From Streptomyces sp. NBC_01465 (lineage in GTDB: Bacteria; Actinomycetota; Actinomycetes; Streptomycetales; Streptomycetaceae): a stretch of 64,000 nucleotides of DNA. Numbering within the stretch: position 1 is the first letter of the stretch; every line of letters starts with the position of its first letter. This document shows positions 60,042 through 64,000 of this stretch, one piece after another. Made by a program: the position numbers and the translations under genes. The notes beneath the pieces were generated by a model that had not been told where the DNA came from, searched no databases, and saw nothing but the letters and a program-made list of their open reading frames with translations. The stretch lies in NCBI RefSeq assembly GCF_036227325.1, contig NZ_CP109467.1:7812001-7876000 (forward strand), given 5' to 3'.

Positions 60042-60734
60042 ATGAAGCTGAACACCCACGTATGGGGCTCCGGCGACCGGACCGCCCTGCTGGTCCACGG
60101 GATCATGTCCGACCACCGCACCTGGCGCCGGGTGGGACCCGCTCTCGCGGACCTGGGATACCGGGTGATCGGCGTCGACCTGCGCGGTCACGGGGAGAGC
60201 GGCCGGGGCGCGTACAGCGCGGAGATCTTCGCGGACGACCTCGTCGAGACGCTGCCGGCCGGTGCGGAGCTCGCGATCGGGCACTCGCTGGGCGGTATGG
60301 CGCTCTCCCTCGCAGTCGAGCGGCTCGCCCCGGTGCGTGCCGTCTACTCCGACCCGGCCTGGGCGCTCGGTCAGGGGATGTCGGTGGATCCGGCCGTCTT
60401 CGTCGAGTTCCGCCATGCGACGCGCGAGATGATCGCGGGCCTCAACCCCCGCTGGGAGGAGGCCGACATCGACGTCGAACTCGCCACGCTGGCGGCCTGG
60501 GACCCGCAGACCGCGCTCTCCCTCGCGGGGGAGAACGCGATCGACCGGATCCCGGAGCGGCCCGTCGTGCCCTCGCTCGTACAGGCCGCCGACCCCAGCT
60601 TCCTGATCTCCGAGGACCTCAAGGAGGACCTGGCGGGCCGCGGGTTCGAGGTCCGTACGGTCAAGGGCGCCGGACACACGGTGCACCGCGATGACTTCGA
60701 CGGGTTCATGGCGTCGCTGGACGGCTGGGTGTGA
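60042..60734 (+). CDS. Alpha/beta-fold hydrolase
   Basis: This 230-aa single-domain hydrolase shows LLVHGIMSDHRTWRRVGPAL (oxyanion-hole region), VDLRGHGES, the nucleophile elbow GHSLGG (Ser near residue 84) and the catalytic His in GAGHTVHRDD near the C-terminus. It likely cleaves an ester or lactone. AGAAAGG precedes the ATG. It is the second gene of an operon with the MFS carrier and overlaps the end of the convergent channel gene by 29 bp. Confidence 0.9.
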   Translation: MKLNTHVWGSGDRTALLVHGIMSDHRTWRRVGPALADLGYRVIGVDLRGHGESGRGAYSAEIFADDLVETLPAGAELAIGHSLGGMALSLAVERLAPVRAVYSDPAWALGQGMSVDPAVFVEFRHATREMIAGLNPRWEEADIDVELATLAAWDPQTALSLAGENAIDRIPERPVVPSLVQAADPSFLISEDLKEDLAGRGFEVRTVKGAGHTVHRDDFDGFMASLDGWV

Positions 60735-61800
60735 CGGTGCGCTGATGCGGGATCGGCAGCACGGCCTCGGTCTCGGCCTGCTGCACCGCCACGGTGCGCG
60801 TCGGGGCGGGGATCTTGATCCCCTCGGCGCGGTACCGCTGGTGGAGGCGCTTGATGAACTCGTGCTTGATCCGGTACTGGTCGCTGAACTCGCCGGCCCG
60901 CAGGATCACCGTGAAGTTGATCCGGGAGTCCCCGAACGTGTGGAAGCGGACGGCCGGTTCGTGGTCGGGGACGCCGCCGTCGATGTCGCGCATCACGCTC
61001 TCCACGACCTCGGAGGTCACCCGCTCGACGTGCTCCAGGTCGCTGTCGTAGCCGACACCGACCTGGACGAGCACCGACATCTGCTGCTCGGGCCGGTTGA
61101 AGTTGGTCATGTTGGTGCCCGCGAGCCGGTTGTTGGGGATGATCACGAGGTTGTTCGACAGCTGCTCCACCACGGTGTTGCGCCAGTTGATGTCGACGAC
61201 ATAGCCCTCCTCCCCGCTGCTGAGCTTGATGTAGTCACCGGGCTGCACCGTCTTGGAGGCCAGGATGTGCACCCCGGCGAAGAGGTTGGCGAGGGTGTCC
61301 TGAAGGGCCAGCGCGACCGCGAGGCCGCCCACGCCGAGGGCGGTCAGGAGCGGGGCGACGGAGATCCCGAGGGTCTGCAGTACGACGAGGAAACCCATCG
61401 CCAGGACCACGACGCGGGTGATGTTGACGAAGATGGTCGCCGATCCGGCCACCCCCGATCTGGACTGGGCCAGGGACTTCACCAGGCCGGTGATCACCCG
61501 GGCCGCGGTGAGCGTCGCCACCAGGATGAGCAGCACGGTCAGGGTCCGGCTGACGTTGTGGCTGACCCGCGAGGTCAGCGGCAGTGCGGCGGCGGCCACG
61601 GCCACTCCGGCGGCGAAGGCCGCCCACGGCGCCAGGGTCCGTACCGCGTCGACGATGACGTCGTCACCGCTCCACCGGGTCCTGCGCGCCCGTTCGCCCA
61701 GCCAGCGCATGGCGGCCCGGAGCAGCAGCCCCGCCACGAGCCCGGCTGCCACGGCGATCCCGGCGACGATCAGATCGTGCAGCGTCAGAGCCCGGTTCAC
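60706..61800 (-). CDS. MscS-family mechanosensitive channel
   Basis: The 364-aa membrane protein has about four hydrophobic segments before the pore helix. The pore/beta-domain signature reads LLTALGVGGLAVALALQDTLANLFAG followed by VQPGDYIKL, YVVDINWRNT and IPNNRL. The C-terminal alpha/beta domain carries FTVILRAGEFSDQYRIKHEF. Such channels open under membrane tension to release solutes on osmotic downshock. GTG with GGAGG upstream is the start. Confidence 0.94.
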   Translation of the reverse strand: MNRALTLHDLIVAGIAVAAGLVAGLLLRAAMRWLGERARRTRWSGDDVIVDAVRTLAPWAAFAAGVAVAAAALPLTSRVSHNVSRTLTVLLILVATLTAARVITGLVKSLAQSRSGVAGSATIFVNITRVVVLAMGFLVVLQTLGISVAPLLTALGVGGLAVALALQDTLANLFAGVHILASKTVQPGDYIKLSSGEEGYVVDINWRNTVVEQLSNNLVIIPNNRLAGTNMTNFNRPEQQMSVLVQVGVGYDSDLEHVERVTSEVVESVMRDIDGGVPDHEPAVRFHTFGDSRINFTVILRAGEFSDQYRIKHEFIKRLHQRYRAEGIKIPAPTRTVAVQQAETEAVLPIPHQRTVTPSRPATP

Positions 61801-61922
61801 CGGCCTCCTCCCGCCGACGACGACGCCTGGGCGGACGGTATGTGATGTGTCGTCACCTTTTACCTGCTCGATTCTCGGGGGCGAAACGATCAGTCATCCT
61901 GCCGTACGCGATCGGCACAGTT

Positions 61923-61939
61923 ATGTCCCACTGGGACAT
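61923..61939. promoter_or_regulatory. TetR-type operator before the TetR-SDR-ADH genes
   Basis: ATGTCCCACTGGGACAT is a perfect palindrome with 8-bp arms around a central C. It lies 19 bp before the TetR start codon, ideal for autoregulation and for control of the downstream dehydrogenases. Confidence 0.8.
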
Positions 61940-61958
61940 TAGTGTTACAGTCCATGGC

Positions 61959-62612
61959 ATGGGCATCGAAAAGACCGGCCCGGACGGCCGGAGGCAGCGC
62001 ACGCAGCGCAGCCGTGAGGCCATGGTGGCCGCGGCCACCGACCTGCTGCTCGAACGCGGCCTCGACGGTGTGACCGTCGAGGGGATCGCGGAGCGCGCCG
62101 GAGTCACCCGACGCACCTTCAGCCGGCACTTCCCCGGCAAGGAGGAGGCGATCCTCGGCGAGGTGGCCGAGACCGGACACCGCATCAACGACGCGCTCCG
62201 CGGCCGGCCGGCCGACGAGTCGCCGCTCATGGCGTACTGGCAGGCGGTCTGCACCTGGCTCGCGGACGACTTCGGCGGTGAGGGTGCGGCCGCTCTGCCT
62301 GACCGTCTCGAGCTGTTCCGCAGGATCGACAGGGAGCCCGCGCTCTTCGCCGCCTTCCAGCACCTGCGCATCGACGCGGAGGCCGAGTCCGTACGGATCA
62401 TCGCCGACCGCCTCGGCGTCGACCCGGCCACCGACCCCCGTCCCGCGGTGACCGTGGGCACCGGGGCCGGCACCCTCACCGCCGTGCTGCGCGCCTGGTC
62501 GCGCGGGACCGACCCCGATGCCCTCTCCGCCCTGGCGGAGCAGTACTTCGGAGCGCTCGCCGGGCTGCTGCCCGTCGGGAGCGCCGATCAGCACCACTCG
62601 CAACACGAGTAA
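61959..62612 (+). CDS. TetR-family regulator of an adjacent SDR/ADH pair
   Basis: A 217-aa regulator with an N-terminal TetR helix-turn-helix (RSREAMVAAATDLLLERG, VTVEGIAERAGVTRRTFSRHFP, about residues 15-60). A helical effector domain ends in His-rich residues. ATG at 61959 has no clear ribosome site, and the perfect operator sits so close that a leaderless transcript is plausible. The SDR gene begins 30 nt after its stop and an alcohol dehydrogenase follows, so the three form a regulated operon. The inducer is probably the alcohol or aldehyde they oxidise. Confidence 0.9.
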   Translation: MGIEKTGPDGRRQRTQRSREAMVAAATDLLLERGLDGVTVEGIAERAGVTRRTFSRHFPGKEEAILGEVAETGHRINDALRGRPADESPLMAYWQAVCTWLADDFGGEGAAALPDRLELFRRIDREPALFAAFQHLRIDAEAESVRIIADRLGVDPATDPRPAVTVGTGAGTLTAVLRAWSRGTDPDALSALAEQYFGALAGLLPVGSADQHHSQHE

Positions 62613-62642
62613 CACCAGTAATTCCAGAAGGTCGTGAAGAAC

Positions 62643-63401
62643 ATGAGCACCACCCCCGAATTCGACGGCAAGGTCGCCCTCGTCACCGGCGCCGCTTCCG
62701 GCATCGGTCTTTCCATCGCGGAGAAGCTCGCCGCGCGCGGAGCCGCCGTCGTCATCGCCGACTACAACGAGACCGGCGCGAAGGACACCGCCGACCGTCT
62801 CGCGGCCTCCGGCGCCCGTACCGCCGCCGTCGCCCTCGACGTCACCGACGCCGCCTCCGTCGAGGCCGCCGTCCGCTTCACCGTCGAGACCTTCGGCGCC
62901 CTCCACCTCGCCGTCAACAACGCCGGGATCGGCGGCCCTTCGCGGCCGACCGGCGAGTACGACATCGCCGACTGGGACCGCGTCGTCGCCACCAACCTCA
63001 GCGGCGTCTTCTACTCGCTGCGCCACGAACTGCCCGCGATCGTCGCCTCCGGCGGCGGCTCGGTCGTCAACATGGCCTCCATCCTCGGCACCAACGGCTT
63101 CGCGGGATCGCCCGCTTACGTCGCCGCCAAGCACGGCGTCGTCGGCCTCACGAAGACCGCCGCGCTGGAGTACGCCGCCCAGGGCGTACGCATCAACGCC
63201 GTCGGCCCGGGCTTCATCGAGACCCCGCTCCTCGCGGGCTCCGACGGAGTGGCCCACGACCACCTCGTCTCCCTCCACCCCCAGGGCCGCCTCGGCCTCC
63301 CGGACGAGGTCGCCGAGCTGACCCTGTTCCTGCTCTCCGAGAAGGCCTCGTTCATCCAGGGCAGCTACCACCTCGTCGACGGCGGCTACTCGGCCCGCTG
63401 A
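62643..63401 (+). CDS. Short-chain dehydrogenase/reductase, classical
   Basis: The 252-aa enzyme has the complete classical SDR set: TGAASGIG cofactor loop, Asp after the second strand (IADYNET, indicating NAD preference), NNAG, catalytic Ser in VNMASILG, YVAAKHG (YxxxK) and the C-terminal GGYSAR. ATG at 62643 is preferred, with GTG at 62634 possible; AGAAGG lies upstream. It sits in an operon between a TetR regulator and an alcohol dehydrogenase. It presumably performs a related oxidation in the same pathway. The substrate is unknown. Confidence 0.92.
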   Translation: MSTTPEFDGKVALVTGAASGIGLSIAEKLAARGAAVVIADYNETGAKDTADRLAASGARTAAVALDVTDAASVEAAVRFTVETFGALHLAVNNAGIGGPSRPTGEYDIADWDRVVATNLSGVFYSLRHELPAIVASGGGSVVNMASILGTNGFAGSPAYVAAKHGVVGLTKTAALEYAAQGVRINAVGPGFIETPLLAGSDGVAHDHLVSLHPQGRLGLPDEVAELTLFLLSEKASFIQGSYHLVDGGYSAR

Positions 63402-63448
63402 CCGGCCGCCGCCCCGCCCCGCACCCGTACAAGGAGGTACGAAGCACC

Positions 63449-64000
63449 ATGAAGGCTCTGCAATACCGTCAGGTGGGCGCCGCCCCCGAGGTCGTCACCG
63501 TCCCCGACCCCGAACCGGGCCCCGGACAGGTCCTGTTGAAGGTCACCGCCGCAGGCGTCTGCCACTCCGACATCGCCGTGATGTCCTGGCCGGCCGAGGC
63601 GCTCCCCTTCCCGCTGCCCCTCACCCTCGGCCACGAGGGCGCCGGCACCGTCGCCGCCCTGGGCGCAGGTGTCACGGGCTTCGAGATCGGCGACCCGGTC
63701 GCCGTCTACGGCCCCTGGGGCTGCGGCAGCTGCGCCAAGTGCGCGGAGGGCAAGGAGAACTACTGCCTGCGCGCCGACGAGCTGGGCATCCGCCCGCCCG
63801 GACTCGGTGCGCCCGGCGCCATCGCCGAGTACATGATCGTCGACGACCCGCGCCACCTCGTCCCGCTGAACGGCCTCGACCCGGTCAAGAGCGTCCCGCT
63901 CACCGACGCCGGGCTCACCCCGTACCACGCGATCAAGCGCTCACTGCCCAAGCTGGTGCCCGGCTCCACCGCCGTCGTCATCGGCACCGGCGGACTCGGC
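63449..64000 (+). CDS. Zinc-dependent alcohol dehydrogenase (3' end outside window)
   Basis: The first 184 residues of a medium-chain dehydrogenase are visible. They show GVCHSDIAVM (catalytic-zinc Cys), LGHEGAGTVAALGAGV (zinc-ligand His and Glu), and the structural zinc lobe CGSCAKCAEGKENYC with four Cys. The start of the NAD-binding motif (VVIGTGGLG) is cut by the window edge. It oxidises alcohols to aldehydes or ketones with NAD. AAGGAGGT precedes the ATG. It follows the SDR gene by 47 nt, in the TetR-controlled operon. Confidence 0.94.
   Translation, partial: MKALQYRQVGAAPEVVTVPDPEPGPGQVLLKVTAAGVCHSDIAVMSWPAEALPFPLPLTLGHEGAGTVAALGAGVTGFEIGDPVAVYGPWGCGSCAKCAEGKENYCLRADELGIRPPGLGAPGAIAEYMIVDDPRHLVPLNGLDPVKSVPLTDAGLTPYHAIKRSLPKLVPGSTAVVIGTGGLG

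Overview
The window is high-GC DNA whose gene style (twin-arginine secreted glycoside hydrolases, many GTG/TTG starts, dense LacI/TetR/GntR/PucR regulators, dnaE2, an SHGC-type L,D-transpeptidase) indicates a Streptomyces or close relative, most likely chromosomal. No transposase, integrase, CRISPR array or polyketide/NRPS gene was seen. Long reading frames opposite real genes are GC-skew shadows and are left out.

Layout. 1-14.9 kb is a polysaccharide-utilisation region. It holds a secreted GH5 cellulase with FN3 and CBM2 modules behind a perfect CebR-type box, and a GH43-LamG-GH43 enzyme. Next come a second GH5, a GH30+CBM13 endo-beta-1,6-galactanase-like enzyme, a GH42 beta-galactosidase, a complete sugar ABC importer lacking only its ATPase, and a LacI regulator. 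The regulator's probable 16-bp operator occurs twice at the importer promoter and once between the GH43 and GH5 genes, so these genes look like one type II arabinogalactan regulon. 14.9-16.6 kb carries a secreted sulfatase preceded by a short unannotated leader-peptide gene (31 aa, cysteine codons at its end) and a strong hairpin. 16.6-21.8 kb has an SDR, an unknown HTH-like protein, and a TPP-riboswitch thiamine salvage operon (cytX-thiM-thiE). 21.8-24.4 kb has a cupin, two paralogous methyltransferases and a small membrane protein. 24.5-29.8 kb is a coupled PL8 lyase-GH16 operon with a divergent GntR regulator.

29.8-35 kb contains a MatB-like acyl-CoA synthetase, an MFS exporter with a divergent TetR and paired operators, and a luciferase-like oxidoreductase. 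35-41.2 kb is a mutagenesis/DNA-metabolism block: dnaE2 with a probable SOS box, a Y-family polymerase relative lacking the fingers and catalytic Glu, a GNAT gene inserted between the two, and a staphylococcal-nuclease-like protein. 41-44 kb has an LCP ligase, an odd tRNA-Trp and a formylglycine-generating enzyme able to mature the sulfatase upstream. 44-49 kb is a PucR-controlled nucleobase uptake/deamination operon. 49-57.4 kb holds an acidic PH-like protein, an ornithine-cyclodeaminase-family enzyme, a GH95 fucosidase, a lipoprotein, an L,D-transpeptidase and a GH3 glucosidase. 57.5-64 kb has a LacI, an MFS-hydrolase pair, an MscS channel and a TetR-SDR-ADH set cut by the window end.

Together the window describes a saprophyte equipped to attack cellulose, arabinogalactan, uronic-acid or sulfated polysaccharides and fucosylated glycans, with sulfate release possibly tied to cysteine supply through the leader peptide. 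The most unusual items are the leader-peptide/hairpin control of the sulfatase and the fingers-less Y-family protein next to dnaE2.
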